A DNA stretch of 64,000 bases from an uncultured Clostridia bacterium (GCA_934177485.1 CAKPPF010000005.1:1-64000), one strand, 5' to 3'. Positions 1 through 8,150 are shown, counted from the stretch's first letter. A program made the numbers and translations. Notes: generated by a model not told the origin, from the sequence alone.

Positions 1-437
1 GATCCCATTGAACCTGGTCTTCTATGATACATAGAACCATGTCCCATAGGTCCTCTTGATTGTCCATGACGTTTTATAACACCTTGGAATCCTTTTCCTT
101 TAGTTGTTCCTTGAACGTCTATTTTATCTCCAGCAGCAAAAACATCTGCTTTAACTTCATCACCAACTTTAACGTCAGCTTCTTCAACTCTAAATTCTCT
201 TAAATGTTTTTTTGCAGATAATTTAGATTTAGCAAAATGTCCTTTCTCTGGTTTATTAATATGTTTATCTTTTACTTCTCCGAAACCTAATTGCACTGCA
301 TTGTATCCATCAGTTTCTACTGATTTAACTTGAGCAACTGTACATGGTCCAGCTTCGATAACTGTAACTGGAATAACATATCCGTTTTCATCAAATATTT
401 GAGTCATTCCAACTTTTTTTCCTATAATTGCTTTCAT
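1..437 (-). CDS. rplC: 50S ribosomal protein L3 (3' end outside window)
   Basis: Large-subunit protein L3, an early assembly protein that reaches towards the peptidyl transferase centre. The translation starts MKAIIGKKVGMTQIFDENG and later carries the conserved stretch GVIKRHGQSRGPMGHGS, both diagnostic of bacterial L3. The start is the ATG at 435-437, preceded by a good ribosome-binding site (GAGAGGAGAG on the minus strand). The gene runs off the left edge after about 145 codons, so roughly the last third is missing. It follows rpsJ as in a standard S10 operon, but with an unusually long spacer that folds into a rod-like hairpin. Confidence 0.97.
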   Translation of the reverse strand, partial: MKAIIGKKVGMTQIFDENGYVIPVTVIEAGPCTVAQVKSVETDGYNAVQLGFGEVKDKHINKPEKGHFAKSKLSAKKHLREFRVEEADVKVGDEVKADVFAAGDKIDVQGTTKGKGFQGVIKRHGQSRGPMGHGSMYHRRPGSMG

Positions 438-508
438 TATAATTTTTCTCTCCTCTCATTGGCTGATTTAAAACCAGCATAAGTTTTTAATTTTTAGAAT
501 ATTTTTTT

Positions 509-631
509 AAATAAATCAAAATTAGTATATTGCAAGGCAAACGAAATTTTAATTAATGAGGCGTACTTGCTGTACGTTGATTTAATTAAAATTGAAGTTT
601 AACGACGCAAGATGCTGATTTTCATTTATTT
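509..631 (-). repeat. Long rod-like hairpin between rpsJ and rplC
   Basis: Nested inverted repeats fold the whole spacer: AAATAAAT (509-516) with ATTTATTT (624-631), TTGC/GCAA, AAAC/GTTT, a 12-bp arm at 545-556 with 582-593, and a terminal CGTAC/GTACG (562-566 with 572-576). Unpaired bases lie in internal loops. The outer stem touches the rpsJ stop codon, so on the minus strand it would form in the rpsJ-rplC mRNA. It could be an inserted palindromic repeat or a processing/regulatory structure; the sequence does not decide. Confidence 0.7.
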
Positions 632-960
632 TATAGTTTGATTTCTATGTCCACACCAGCTGGTAATTCTAATTTCATTAAACTATCAACTGTTTTTTGT
701 GTTGGGTAAAGAATATCAATAACTCTTTTATGTGTTCTCATTTCAAATTGTTCTCTTGAATCTTTGTGTTTATGAGGACTACGTAATATTGTTACTATTT
801 CTTTTTGTGTAGGTAATGGAATAGGACCTGAAACTTTAGCTCCTGTTCTTTTAGCAGTATCTACTATTTTTTCAGCAGACTGATCTAAAACTACATGATC
901 ATAAGCTTTTAATCTTATTCTGATTTTTTCGCTTCCTACAACTTTGCTTGTTGTTGCCAT
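631..960 (-). CDS. rpsJ: 30S ribosomal protein S10
   Basis: S10 of the 30S head, also the NusE antitermination factor. It matches the family throughout (KIRIRLKAYDHVVLDQSA, GPIPLPT, the H-K-H-K-D-S-R-E-Q-F segment, THKRVIDI). The protein is 109 residues, about seven longer than usual because of a short N-terminal MATTSKV extension. The start has a clear AAGGAGG site. It is the first gene of the S10 operon; transcription comes from a near-consensus promoter at 1233-1261 through a 270-nt leader. Confidence 0.98.
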   Translation of the reverse strand: MATTSKVVGSEKIRIRLKAYDHVVLDQSAEKIVDTAKRTGAKVSGPIPLPTQKEIVTILRSPHKHKDSREQFEMRTHKRVIDILYPTQKTVDSLMKLELPAGVDIEIKL

Positions 961-1226
961 ATTTTTCCCTCCTTATATTAATTAATGTCGTGGAGCTTTT
1001 TGCTCCGTAGTGCTTTTCACTACATTGACCTTTTCTATGGCAAGTTAAACGCACCCTAGTGTTTCTTATAACTCCTTTAAAAATTCCCAAGTTTTTGCAT
1101 GATTTTCTTGGGATAAGTGCTTCAAATTAACTTATCGCCCGGTCTAAGCCAAGACATACTCCACAAGAGTTCCCTCCATTAATTTCTTAATGTAGCCACA
1201 TCTTGTTTCATCGCAAATCTACATGC
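961..1226 (-). promoter_or_regulatory. Structured S10-operon leader
   Basis: Untranslated leader between the promoter and rpsJ. Read on the minus strand it contains at least four stem-loops in series: GATAAGT/ACTTATC (1112-1136), CCCAAG/CTTGGG (1086-1112), GTAGTG/CACTAC (1007-1023) and GGAGC/GCTCC (992-1006). The last two lie just upstream of the Shine-Dalgarno site. S10 leaders in many bacteria bind ribosomal protein L4 to repress the operon; that role is inferred here from position and structure only. A 63-codon ORF through this leader is not supported. Confidence 0.6.
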
Positions 1227-1232
1227 CTTTCT

Positions 1233-1261
1233 ATTATACAACGCCCATTTCCCTATGTCAA
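1233..1261 (-). promoter_or_regulatory. Sigma-A promoter of the S10 operon
   Basis: TTGACA (1256-1261) and TATAAT (1233-1238), both perfect consensus hexamers, are separated by 17 bp. This is one of the strongest promoters in the window, as expected for ribosomal proteins. Confidence 0.93.
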
Positions 1262-1292
1262 GAGGTTTTTTGTAATTTTTTTGTAATATAGT

Positions 1293-2045
1293 CTAAAGTT
1301 GTATATCTTCTCGTACAGGTTCTATAAATTTATCTAAAAATTTACTTACTTTATTTAGTTTTCTTTGAAATTTTCTAGAATTAATTTTATCAAAACTTAT
1401 ACTTGCTGTCCCAACATCTTTACTTTTTCCAAAAATCTTAGCAGCTAGAGCAGCCTCCGAATTTGTTTCCAAAAATCCTTCTCTATTTAATTCTTCTGTC
1501 GTGTAGCCATGTGTTTCTGCTCCCATTAATTCAAATAATTTTAAAATAGGTGGTTTTATTTTTATTTTATTATTTTCTCTCAATTTTCTTGGGTAAAATG
1601 CTGGTGCATAAAAAATTGGCGAAATCATATAAATTCCTAAACACTGCTCCAACTTTGTTTCTCCATCATTTCTTTTTTGATTAATCTTATTAATAGCATC
1701 AACTAAATAATTCCCAATTGTCGCACTTGCTTTAACATTTCCCATCTCCTTAAACATAGCATGAAAATCACCTGGTAAATGTAAATGAACACAATTTCCT
1801 GAAATGCCATACTCAATAAAATCATTAACTTTGATTTTATCTTTGCTTATATTTTGAGATGACTGTGTTTCTTCAATTTTTCCTTTAATAATTTCCTTTA
1901 TCTGTTTACTATTATATTGTTTTGTTATATCTTCTATTTTCTCATCAGGTAGCATATCTATTTTTCCTAAAAGCATAATAATTGCATCTCTATTTTGATT
2001 ATTTTCCATAGAAATTAAAATGTTTTTTAGTTCTTTTCTATTCAT
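1293..2045 (-). CDS. Hypothetical protein, 250 aa
   Basis: I do not recognise the family. The protein is soluble, with no signal peptide or membrane segment. The N-terminal half is helical and charged (residues 1-75). A central conserved-looking motif, GNCVHLHLPGDFHAMF near residues 82-97, has two histidines in an HLH pattern. A lysine-rich C-terminus follows. The start has a GGTGGTG ribosome-binding site and a promoter at 2066-2094. It ends 32 bp before the S10 promoter with no obvious terminator, so its transcript may read into the S10 operon. Confidence 0.75.
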   Translation of the reverse strand: MNRKELKNILISMENNQNRDAIIMLLGKIDMLPDEKIEDITKQYNSKQIKEIIKGKIEETQSSQNISKDKIKVNDFIEYGISGNCVHLHLPGDFHAMFKEMGNVKASATIGNYLVDAINKINQKRNDGETKLEQCLGIYMISPIFYAPAFYPRKLRENNKIKIKPPILKLFELMGAETHGYTTEELNREGFLETNSEAALAAKIFGKSKDVGTASISFDKINSRKFQRKLNKVSKFLDKFIEPVREDIQL

Positions 2046-2065
2046 ATAATCACCACCTTACTACA

Positions 2066-2094
2066 ATTATAGCATATTTCACGTCTTTTAACAA
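2066..2094 (-). promoter_or_regulatory. Putative promoter of the 250-aa gene
   Basis: TTGTTA (2089-2094), 17-bp spacer, TATAAT (2066-2071), about 20 nt before the start codon. Confidence 0.6.
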
Positions 2095-2194
2095 ATCTTG
2101 CTTTATCTTTTCAAAATCCAATATACAATTTTAATTTTTCTAAGTATATTTTTATTTTTTGTGTTATATTATATATTAATAATAGGAGGTTTTT

Positions 2195-3592
2195 ATGGAT
2201 AATATTTTAAATAATTATATTGATACAATAAAAGATAAGATAATAAATTCAACATGTGAAATCATTAATATCCCTAGCGTTTTTGATGATAATGATGGTT
2301 CAAATACTCCATTTGGATTAAATACCGTTAAAGCTCTTGAATATGTTTTAGACTTAGGAAAAAGTTTAGGTTTTAAGACCAAAAATATTGATAATAAATG
2401 TGGATATATTGAGTTTGGCCACGGTGATAAATTACTTGGAATTATCGGTCATTTAGATGTTGTTCCAGCAAACGAAAAAGATGGTTGGACTACTCCACCA
2501 TTTAAAGCTACAGTTTTAAACAACAATATTTATGGTAGAGGCGCTATTGATGACAAAGGTCCAGTTATAGCCGCATTATACGCAATGAAAGCTGTAAAAG
2601 ATAATTATAATTTAGATAAAAGAGTACGTTTAATATTAGGCATAAATGAAGAAAACGATTGGAAATGTATAGAACGTTATAAAGAAACGGAAGAAATGCC
2701 AAATATATCATTTAGTCCAGATGCAAACTTTCCATGTATCTATGCTGAAAAAACAATTGAGTCCATATTTATAAGTCAAGAATATAGGGCTAATCCATTA
2801 TTATACATTACTAATATAAGTACAAATGACAATGCTATAAACGTTGTTCCAAAATACTGTGAAATTACTTTATGTTTCAATAAAGATAAAATACCTAATA
2901 TTAAAGAAACAGCTCAGAAAATAATTTCAAAATACAATTACAATATTGCCGTCAACTTATTGGATGATACACATATAAAATTAGTTTCTATTGGAGTTGC
3001 ATCTCACGCTGCTCATCCTGAATTAGGAAATAATGCAATTTCCAAATTAATTATAGTAATTAATGAGTTATTATCAAATTATAATATAGCAATTAATATT
3101 TTGGATGATTTTGTAACTCTTATAGGAGATGACTTTACAGGAACAAACTTAAAAATTAATTTTGAAGATGAATCCGGAAAATTAACTCTAAACACCGCTC
3201 AGTTTTTTATTGATAATGGTAATATAAATATAGGTTTTAACTTAAGAATACCAGTTACAACAGACTACAACTTAATAGAAAAACAATTTAAAACTAGCAT
3301 GTCAAATAATATAGAAGTTAAAGTTGCAAGAGTTCAAGAGCCATTATTTATAAGCAAAGATAATGATTTAGTTAAAAAACTTTGTTTTATCTTCAACGAA
3401 TATAATAACTCTAACATTGATCCTCAAGCAATTGGTGGTGGAACTTATGCAAGAGCATTTAATAACTGTGTATCCTTCGGACCACAAATGCCAGGTGCCA
3501 AAGACATGTGTCATCAAGTAGATGAATTCATAAGCATAGAAAATTTGATATTTTGTGTCAAAGTATATGCTAAAGCAATTTATTTGTTGTAA
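2195..3592 (+). CDS. pepV: M20 family dipeptidase, PepV-like
   Basis: Zinc-dependent aminopeptidase-like dipeptidase acting on unblocked dipeptides in the cytoplasm. Metal-ligand motifs of the M20/PepV family are in order: GHLDVVP, YGRGAIDDKGP, the acidic pair in INEEND, SPDANFPCIYAEK, and C-terminal GGGTYAR with a histidine near the end (CHQVDE). Length (465 aa) fits PepV. The start has a GGAGG site 7 nt upstream. It is a single-gene unit with its own terminator at 3625-3650. Confidence 0.92.
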   Translation: MDNILNNYIDTIKDKIINSTCEIINIPSVFDDNDGSNTPFGLNTVKALEYVLDLGKSLGFKTKNIDNKCGYIEFGHGDKLLGIIGHLDVVPANEKDGWTTPPFKATVLNNNIYGRGAIDDKGPVIAALYAMKAVKDNYNLDKRVRLILGINEENDWKCIERYKETEEMPNISFSPDANFPCIYAEKTIESIFISQEYRANPLLYITNISTNDNAINVVPKYCEITLCFNKDKIPNIKETAQKIISKYNYNIAVNLLDDTHIKLVSIGVASHAAHPELGNNAISKLIIVINELLSNYNIAINILDDFVTLIGDDFTGTNLKINFEDESGKLTLNTAQFFIDNGNINIGFNLRIPVTTDYNLIEKQFKTSMSNNIEVKVARVQEPLFISKDNDLVKKLCFIFNEYNNSNIDPQAIGGGTYARAFNNCVSFGPQMPGAKDMCHQVDEFISIENLIFCVKVYAKAIYLL

Positions 3593-3624
3593 AAATGTTG
3601 AAAAAAGTGCTTTATTGTCCTACG

Positions 3625-3650
3625 AAAATTGGAATTAGTTTCCATTTTTT
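3625..3650 (+). terminator. Terminator after pepV
   Basis: Short hairpin TGGAA/TTCCA followed by a run of seven T. Confidence 0.6.
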
Positions 3651-3678
3651 TGCTTTTTGGTTATATTTATGTTATAAT
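3650..3678 (+). promoter_or_regulatory. Promoter of the 107-aa gene
   Basis: TTGCTT (3650-3655), 17 bp, TATAAT (3673-3678). Confidence 0.65.
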
Positions 3679-3733
3679 AAATGTGTATCAGCTTGGAGTG
3701 GCTATACAATAAACACGTAAGGAGGTGTGTTCT

Positions 3734-4057
3734 GTGGACACATCTACTCCACCGGTTTCTTTTAAGATAGGATTTATAAATCCTGATAACCGGAAAAAGT
3801 ACATTGGCACGGGTCTCCACGAAACCCTTGCCAGAGATATCTGCAAAGAGGAAAATTATGACTGGGAAAGTTCTAACTATTTCTCTGCCGTAGATTATCT
3901 TCTTGAAGAAAAAGGATTTATAAAAGTAGCAAATTATGGGTATCCTCATAACTATGTTGCTCTTGTAAAACCTTATTCTAATGAAGCTGCTGATATTGCT
4001 GCTTTGATTGCACTCAAATATCATTTGCGTGTAGAAGCATATCCAAAAATATCATAA
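3734..4057 (+). CDS. Small hypothetical protein, 107 aa
   Basis: Family not recognised. The start is the GTG at 3734, not the GTG at 3725, because the strong AAGGAGGTG site (3719-3727) overlaps the earlier one. The protein is compact and soluble, with aromatic-rich segments (YDWESSNYFSAVDYL, ANYGYPHNYVALVKPY). Own promoter, good ribosome-binding site and a terminator at 4074-4107 make it a complete single-gene unit, so I prefer it to the two overlapping minus-strand ORFs, which have no ribosome-binding sites. Confidence 0.72.
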   Translation: MDTSTPPVSFKIGFINPDNRKKYIGTGLHETLARDICKEENYDWESSNYFSAVDYLLEEKGFIKVANYGYPHNYVALVKPYSNEAADIAALIALKYHLRVEAYPKIS

Positions 4058-4073
4058 GCAAAAAATTTGTGGG

Positions 4074-4107
4074 GATGTCTTAGATCTTTAAGGTTTGAGG
4101 CATCTTT
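4074..4107 (+). terminator. Terminator of the 107-aa gene
   Basis: Hairpin with arms at 4074-4080 and 4097-4104 (one G-T pair), then a short T-rich tail. Confidence 0.55.
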
Positions 4108-4117
4108 TCTATTAAAC

Positions 4118-4217
4118 AAGAAAAGTAGGTCTGACACATTCTTTTTCTTGCCCAATTTGAATTTCTGAATTAAATGAAGAAATCTTAAATGGCTAGCATA
4201 GAGAAATATCTCTTTTC
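4118..4217 (+). repeat. Family 1 hairpin repeat, degenerate copy
   Basis: Core at 4150-4193 resembles the other family 1 cores. The left flank is a decayed version of the AAGAAAAGTGGC hairpin. The core stem pairing is mostly kept, including a changed pair in the TTTCT/AGAAA part. Confidence 0.6.
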
Positions 4218-4234
4218 TAATAAATAAAAACAAA

Positions 4235-4264
4235 AAAGATATCTACTAAAATAGATATCTTTTA
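4235..4264 (-). terminator. Terminator of spoVG
   Basis: Perfect hairpin AAAGATATCTA/TAGATATCTTT with a T tract on the minus strand, directly after the spoVG stop. Confidence 0.85.
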
Positions 4265-4277
4265 TTGTTCTTATTTA

Positions 4278-4550
4278 TTATTCTGCTGATTCTTCTGTCT
4301 CTGGAGCTTCATAAGCTTCTAATACAGCTTTTTGAATCTTCTCTCTAGTTTCAGCATTGATTGGATGAGCTATATCTTTGAATTCTCCGTTTGGAGTTTT
4401 TCTGCTTGGCATAGCTATAAATAATCCATTTTGGCTTTCGATAACTTTTATGTCGTGTACTGCGAACTCATTATCGAATGTTACAGAAGCAACAGCTTTC
4501 ATTCTGTTCTCTGAATTTACTTTTCTTAAACGTACGTCTGTTATTTGCAT
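4278..4550 (-). CDS. spoVG: Septation regulator / RNA-binding protein SpoVG
   Basis: Small nucleic-acid-binding protein (90 aa) linked to septation and sporulation control in Bacilli and Clostridia. It matches the family along its length: MQITDVRLRKV, RMKAVASVTFDNEFAVHDIKV, the FIAMPSRKTPNGEFKDIAHP signature, and an acidic C-terminus. The start is the ATG at 4548-4550 with a GGAGGTG site; a 19-residue upstream extension of the frame is not coding. It is monocistronic, with a sigma-H promoter at 4613-4641 and its own terminator. Confidence 0.97.
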   Translation of the reverse strand: MQITDVRLRKVNSENRMKAVASVTFDNEFAVHDIKVIESQNGLFIAMPSRKTPNGEFKDIAHPINAETREKIQKAVLEAYEAPETEESAE

Positions 4551-4612
4551 TTTGTGCACCTCCATAATTATGTAATAATATATGTATATTAATTTCTTAA
4601 TATACAAGTTAA

Positions 4613-4641
4613 TTATTCGTCAAAAATAATTTTTTTCCTTC
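4613..4641 (-). promoter_or_regulatory. Sigma-H promoter of spoVG
   Basis: GAAGGAAAA (-35, 4633-4641) and GACGAATAA (-10, 4613-4621) with an 11-bp spacer match the sigma-H consensus RnAGGAwWW / RnnGAATWW. The spoVG promoter of Bacillus subtilis is a classic sigma-H target, so the position agrees with known biology. Confidence 0.85.
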
Positions 4642-4810
4642 TATTTTTTACATTTTTTTATTTTTTCTTTTTACTTTAATATTATTTACATATTTAAATT
4701 TTTTATACAAATTTTTAAAATATATTTAGAATGAAAAAATGTGAAATTTTGTTTTACTTTTCACAGGCGGGCACAAAATTATAATCTATACATAAATATA
4801 AATCTAAATT

Positions 4811-4859
4811 GTAGGGGCAGGAAGGATAGGCACAAGACCTATCCCTACATGCCTGCCCG
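4811..4859. repeat. Family 3 nested palindrome, copy a
   Basis: Outer arms GGGCAGG/CCTGCCC (4815-4821, 4852-4858) enclose inner arms GGATAGG/CCTATCC (4824-4830, 4838-4844). Nearly the reverse complement of copy e at 27477. Lies between spoVG and murC with nothing coding. Confidence 0.85.
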
Positions 4860-4924
4860 AAAACTACGTATTTATCTTAAACCATTAACCAGTAATCCAT
4901 TTGCTGATTTATTTTACAATAGTA

Positions 4925-4953
4925 TTGAAATTTATCACATAAAAGTATATAAT
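4925..4953 (+). promoter_or_regulatory. Promoter of murC
   Basis: TTGAAA (4925-4930), 17 bp, TATAAT (4948-4953). Confidence 0.75.
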
Positions 4954-4984
4954 TTAATAAATTATATAAGAGGAGCAAAACAAA

Positions 4985-6361
4985 TTGGCTAACATTGATA
5001 TTTTAAAAAATTATAAACATATACATATGATAGGAATTGGTGGAGTTAGTATGAGTGGAATAGCAGAAATGCTTAAAACTTGGGGATTTACCGTAACTGG
5101 TACTGATGCATGCTTTTCACCAATAATAAGAAGACTTCAACGTACTGGTGTTTATGTAAGAATTGGCCCAGACTTCGAAAACTTATCTAAGGCTGATATT
5201 GTAGTATATAGTGCTGCAATTAAGAAAACAGACCCAGAACTAATAAAAGCTAAAGAGTTAAACATTCCAATAATTGAAAGAGCTGATTTTTTAGGAAAAA
5301 TTACCACATGTTTTGAGGATACAATTGGTGTTTCAGGTACACATGGAAAAACAACAACAACCTCAATGATATCTTGTTGCTTTTTAAGAGCAAATATGGA
5401 TCCTAATATTCAAGTTGGTGCAATTTTAAAAGAAATAAACGGGAATTATAGAATTGGTAAAAGCGAATTTTTTATATTAGAAGCATGTGAATATGTTGAA
5501 AGCTTTTTAAAATTTAGACCTAAATCTGAGGTAATATTAAACATAGATAATGACCATTTGGATTATTTTAAAACATTTGATAATATAAAAAACGCTTTTA
5601 TAAGATATGTAGCTTTATTACCTAAAAATGGTTTTTTAGTTTTGAATGCTGATGACCCAAATTGTTTAGACTTGCGTAATCATTCAGATGCTAAAACAAT
5701 TACATATGGAATTAAAAACGAATACGCAAATTATAAGGCAAAAGGTATTACTTTTGATAGGAATGGATTTCCTAAATTTGATGTATATTTTAATGGAAAC
5801 TTTTATGCTACAATTAAGCTTTCTGTTGCTGGAATGCACAACGTTTCAAATGCTCTAGCATGTATTGCAATTTGCAATAGTTATAACATTCCAAAAACTA
5901 ATATAAAAGACGCACTATTAGAATTTACTGGTGCCAATAGAAGATTAGAATATAAAGGAACTTTCAATAATGCAAGCATTTTTGATGATTATGCTCATCA
6001 TCCTACAGAAATTGTTGCAACAGCTAATGCTATTAAAAATAAACATTTTAATGAATCATGGTGTATTTTCCAACCCCATACATATAGTAGAACTAGAAAC
6101 TTGTTAGATGACTTTGCAAAAGCATTACTAAACTTCGATAATGTTATTGTGACAGATATATATGCAGCAAGAGAAGATAACACATATAATATATCATCAC
6201 AAGACTTAGTAGATAAAATAAATGAATTAGGAAAAAAGGCAATTTATATTTCTGATTTTAATAATATAGCAAATTATTTAAAAAATCACATACATGGTGA
6301 TGATATAATCATAACACTTGGCGCAGGAACGATTACAAATTTATCTAAATATTTAATTTAA
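4985..6361 (+). CDS. murC: UDP-N-acetylmuramate--L-alanine ligase
   Basis: Cytoplasmic ATP-dependent ligase that adds L-alanine to UDP-MurNAc, the first peptide step of peptidoglycan precursor synthesis. It has the N-terminal MIGIGGVSMSG nucleotide-sugar fold, the P-loop GTHGKTTTT (residues 118-126), the central Mur domain (LNIDNDHLDYF) and the C-terminal domain with DDYAHHPTEI. Length (458 aa) is normal. Translation starts at a TTG codon with GGAG nine nt upstream; no ATG fits the N-terminus. Own promoter and a family 3-type terminator hairpin. Confidence 0.97.
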   Translation: MANIDILKNYKHIHMIGIGGVSMSGIAEMLKTWGFTVTGTDACFSPIIRRLQRTGVYVRIGPDFENLSKADIVVYSAAIKKTDPELIKAKELNIPIIERADFLGKITTCFEDTIGVSGTHGKTTTTSMISCCFLRANMDPNIQVGAILKEINGNYRIGKSEFFILEACEYVESFLKFRPKSEVILNIDNDHLDYFKTFDNIKNAFIRYVALLPKNGFLVLNADDPNCLDLRNHSDAKTITYGIKNEYANYKAKGITFDRNGFPKFDVYFNGNFYATIKLSVAGMHNVSNALACIAICNSYNIPKTNIKDALLEFTGANRRLEYKGTFNNASIFDDYAHHPTEIVATANAIKNKHFNESWCIFQPHTYSRTRNLLDDFAKALLNFDNVIVTDIYAAREDNTYNISSQDLVDKINELGKKAIYISDFNNIANYLKNHIHGDDIIITLGAGTITNLSKYLI

Positions 6362-6367
6362 AAAAAT

Positions 6368-6397
6368 ATGGGCAGGTTTTATACCTGTCCATTTTTT
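6368..6397 (+). terminator. Terminator of murC (family 3-like hairpin)
   Basis: ATGGGCAGG/CCTGTCCAT hairpin (6368-6392) with a T6 run. The GGCAGG arm resembles the family 3 palindromes, suggesting such a repeat can serve as a terminator. Confidence 0.8.
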
Positions 6398-6504
6398 ATT
6401 ATATAGGAAAAATCGAAGATTTTTACGTATATAACAAGGTTAAGTTACCTTAGGCAGTGCATATTTGCAAAGCAAAATGCACATATGGCGAAGCCACTTT
6501 TCTT
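6398..6504 (+). repeat. Family 2 hairpin repeat, copy a
   Basis: About 105 bp: a TATATAGGAAAAATC-type boundary hairpin, then AAGGTTAAGTTACCT, a GTGCAT/ATGCAC stem and a final GGCGAAGCC hairpin. Roughly 90% identical by eye to the reverse complement of 19688-19794. It lies between the convergent murC and suf genes and overlaps the stop codon of the suf gene. Confidence 0.85.
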
Positions 6505-7417
6505 ATTTCAAAAATCCATTTATTATAGCTTTTTCTGCCTCTTTTTCATTAAGTCCTAAAGTCATTAATTTTTTTAATTGGTCTCCTGCTATTTTTCCAA
6601 TAGCCGCTTCATGTATAAGATTAGCATCTACACAATTTGCAATTATTTCAGGTGTTGATATAACCTTTGCTTTATCTTTTATAATAGCATCACATTCAAC
6701 ATGTCCAAAACATTCGGCATTTCCATAAACTTTAGAAACGAATTCTTGCATAGACTCCTCTGTAGCAACAGATCTTGATGTAACCTTTGTACTAGCTCCT
6801 TTTCCATTCAATTTAACATCAAAAATTGTTTTAGCTTGTTGAGTTCCATGAGTTAATATTTTTTCTGTAATAACCAAACTTGTATTTTCCTCAAGTTCTC
6901 CTTTGGTAGTTCTTATGGTTGAATCAACACCCTTTATTTGTGTTGTTTCCATTTCAATTGAACTTCCAGCTTTCAAATGTACTTCAGTTACAGGGTTTAA
7001 AATTCTTTTTCCGTCTCCTGATCCTTCACCATAATGTTTTTCTATATACTTAACTTTTGCTCCTTCTTCCAAGAAAAATCTGTGAATACCATCATGTCTA
7101 GAATCAGCATGATGATCATTATGGATTCCACATCCTGCAACAATAACAACATTAGCATTTTTCCCAATATAAAAATCGTTATACACAACATCTGTCAAAC
7201 CACTTTCAGTAATTATAACAGGAATATGAACAATTTCAAACTTAGTATTTTCTTTTACAATTATGTCTATTCCAGACACATCTGTTTTACTAACTATATT
7301 TACATTCTCTGTTACTTTTCTTTCTATTCCTTGGCCATTTTTTCTTATATTATATGCTCCATTATATTCAGAAGTATCAGATATAGTTTTTAACAATTCT
7401 TCATCTATACTATTCAT
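6503..7417 (-). CDS. SufB/SufD-type Fe-S scaffold protein (SmsB-like)
   Basis: Scaffold partner of the SufC ATPase in Fe-S cluster assembly. The protein is 304 aa, shorter than standard SufB, and shows the SufBD core: VVIVAGCGIHNDHHADSRHDGIHRF, ethe beta-helix strands, SRSVATEESMQEF, GHVECDAIIKD and ISTPEI...ANLIHEAAIGKI. Its start overlaps the end of sufC by 8 nt and uses the GGAGG inside the sufC stop region, so the two are translationally coupled. No second SufB/D, SufS or SufU is nearby. This fits the two-gene SMS (minimal SUF) system, by inference. Confidence 0.88.
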   Translation of the reverse strand: MNSIDEELLKTISDTSEYNGAYNIRKNGQGIERKVTENVNIVSKTDVSGIDIIVKENTKFEIVHIPVIITESGLTDVVYNDFYIGKNANVVIVAGCGIHNDHHADSRHDGIHRFFLEEGAKVKYIEKHYGEGSGDGKRILNPVTEVHLKAGSSIEMETTQIKGVDSTIRTTKGELEENTSLVITEKILTHGTQQAKTIFDVKLNGKGASTKVTSRSVATEESMQEFVSKVYGNAECFGHVECDAIIKDKAKVISTPEIIANCVDANLIHEAAIGKIAGDQLKKLMTLGLNEKEAEKAIINGFLK

Positions 7418-8123
7418 TATCTGTACCTCCTAACTTGCAACATACTTTATTTGAAACCTTTCCAATTATTTCTTCCTTATCGCCAATATTTTCAATTCTT
7501 CCTGAATTCATTAAAATTAACTTGTCCGCAATATTTAGAATTCTTTCTTGATGAGAAATAATTAAGGTTGTTCCATTAGTTTTATTCCTTATTTCCTCAA
7601 ATATTTTTATTAAATTTTTAAAGCTCCACAAATCAATTCCAGCTTCAGGTTCGTCAAATATTGTAAGCTTTGAATTTCTAACAGCAACAGTCGCAATTTC
7701 TATTCTTTTAAGTTCTCCACCAGATAATGAATCATTAACCTCTCTATCTACATATTCATTAGCACAAAGCCCAACTTTAGCTAATATATTACATGCTTCT
7801 GCCTTTGTTATATCTTTATTAGATGATAATTTTAATAAATCGAAAACTGTTATTCCTTTAAATTTTACTGGTTGTTGAAATGCAAAAGATATTCCATTTC
7901 TTGCTCTTTTATCAACACTCCAATCTGATATATCTACACCGTTAAACAATATTTCTCCAGAATCTTGTTTTTCAATTCCCATAATAATTTTAGCAAGTGT
8001 TGATTTACCAGATCCATTTGGTCCGGTTATAACAACAAATTGATCATCATCTAATTTTAAACTTACATTATCTAGAATCTTTTTATTATCTCTTGTAAAG
8101 CATATATTCCTTAATTCTAACAT
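7410..8123 (-). CDS. sufC: Fe-S assembly ATPase SufC (SmsC-like)
   Basis: Cytoplasmic ABC ATPase that drives the SufB/D-type scaffold. Walker A GPNGSGKST, Q-loop in SFAFQQPV, signature DSLSGGELKRIEIA, Walker B LTIFDEPEAGID and the switch histidine in LIISHQ are all present. The FDEPEAGID form is characteristic of SufC rather than of transporter ATPases. Length 237 aa is normal. It is the third gene of a four-gene minus-strand operon that starts with two membrane proteins. Confidence 0.93.
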   Translation of the reverse strand: MLELRNICFTRDNKKILDNVSLKLDDDQFVVITGPNGSGKSTLAKIIMGIEKQDSGEILFNGVDISDWSVDKRARNGISFAFQQPVKFKGITVFDLLKLSSNKDITKAEACNILAKVGLCANEYVDREVNDSLSGGELKRIEIATVAVRNSKLTIFDEPEAGIDLWSFKNLIKIFEEIRNKTNGTTLIISHQERILNIADKLILMNSGRIENIGDKEEIIGKVSNKVCCKLGGTDNE

Positions 8124-8150
8124 TTATAGTTCATCTCCTAAAAAGTAAAT

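Noticed and set aside
899..1090. 63-codon minus-strand ORF in the S10 leader
   Set aside because: It crosses the rpsJ start and the leader hairpins and has no family resemblance.
3635..4233. Two minus-strand ORFs opposite the 107-aa gene
   Set aside because: No ribosome-binding sites; the plus-strand gene has promoter, site and terminator.
4741..4992. 83-codon plus-strand ORF before murC
   Set aside because: It runs through a family 3 palindrome and the murC promoter.
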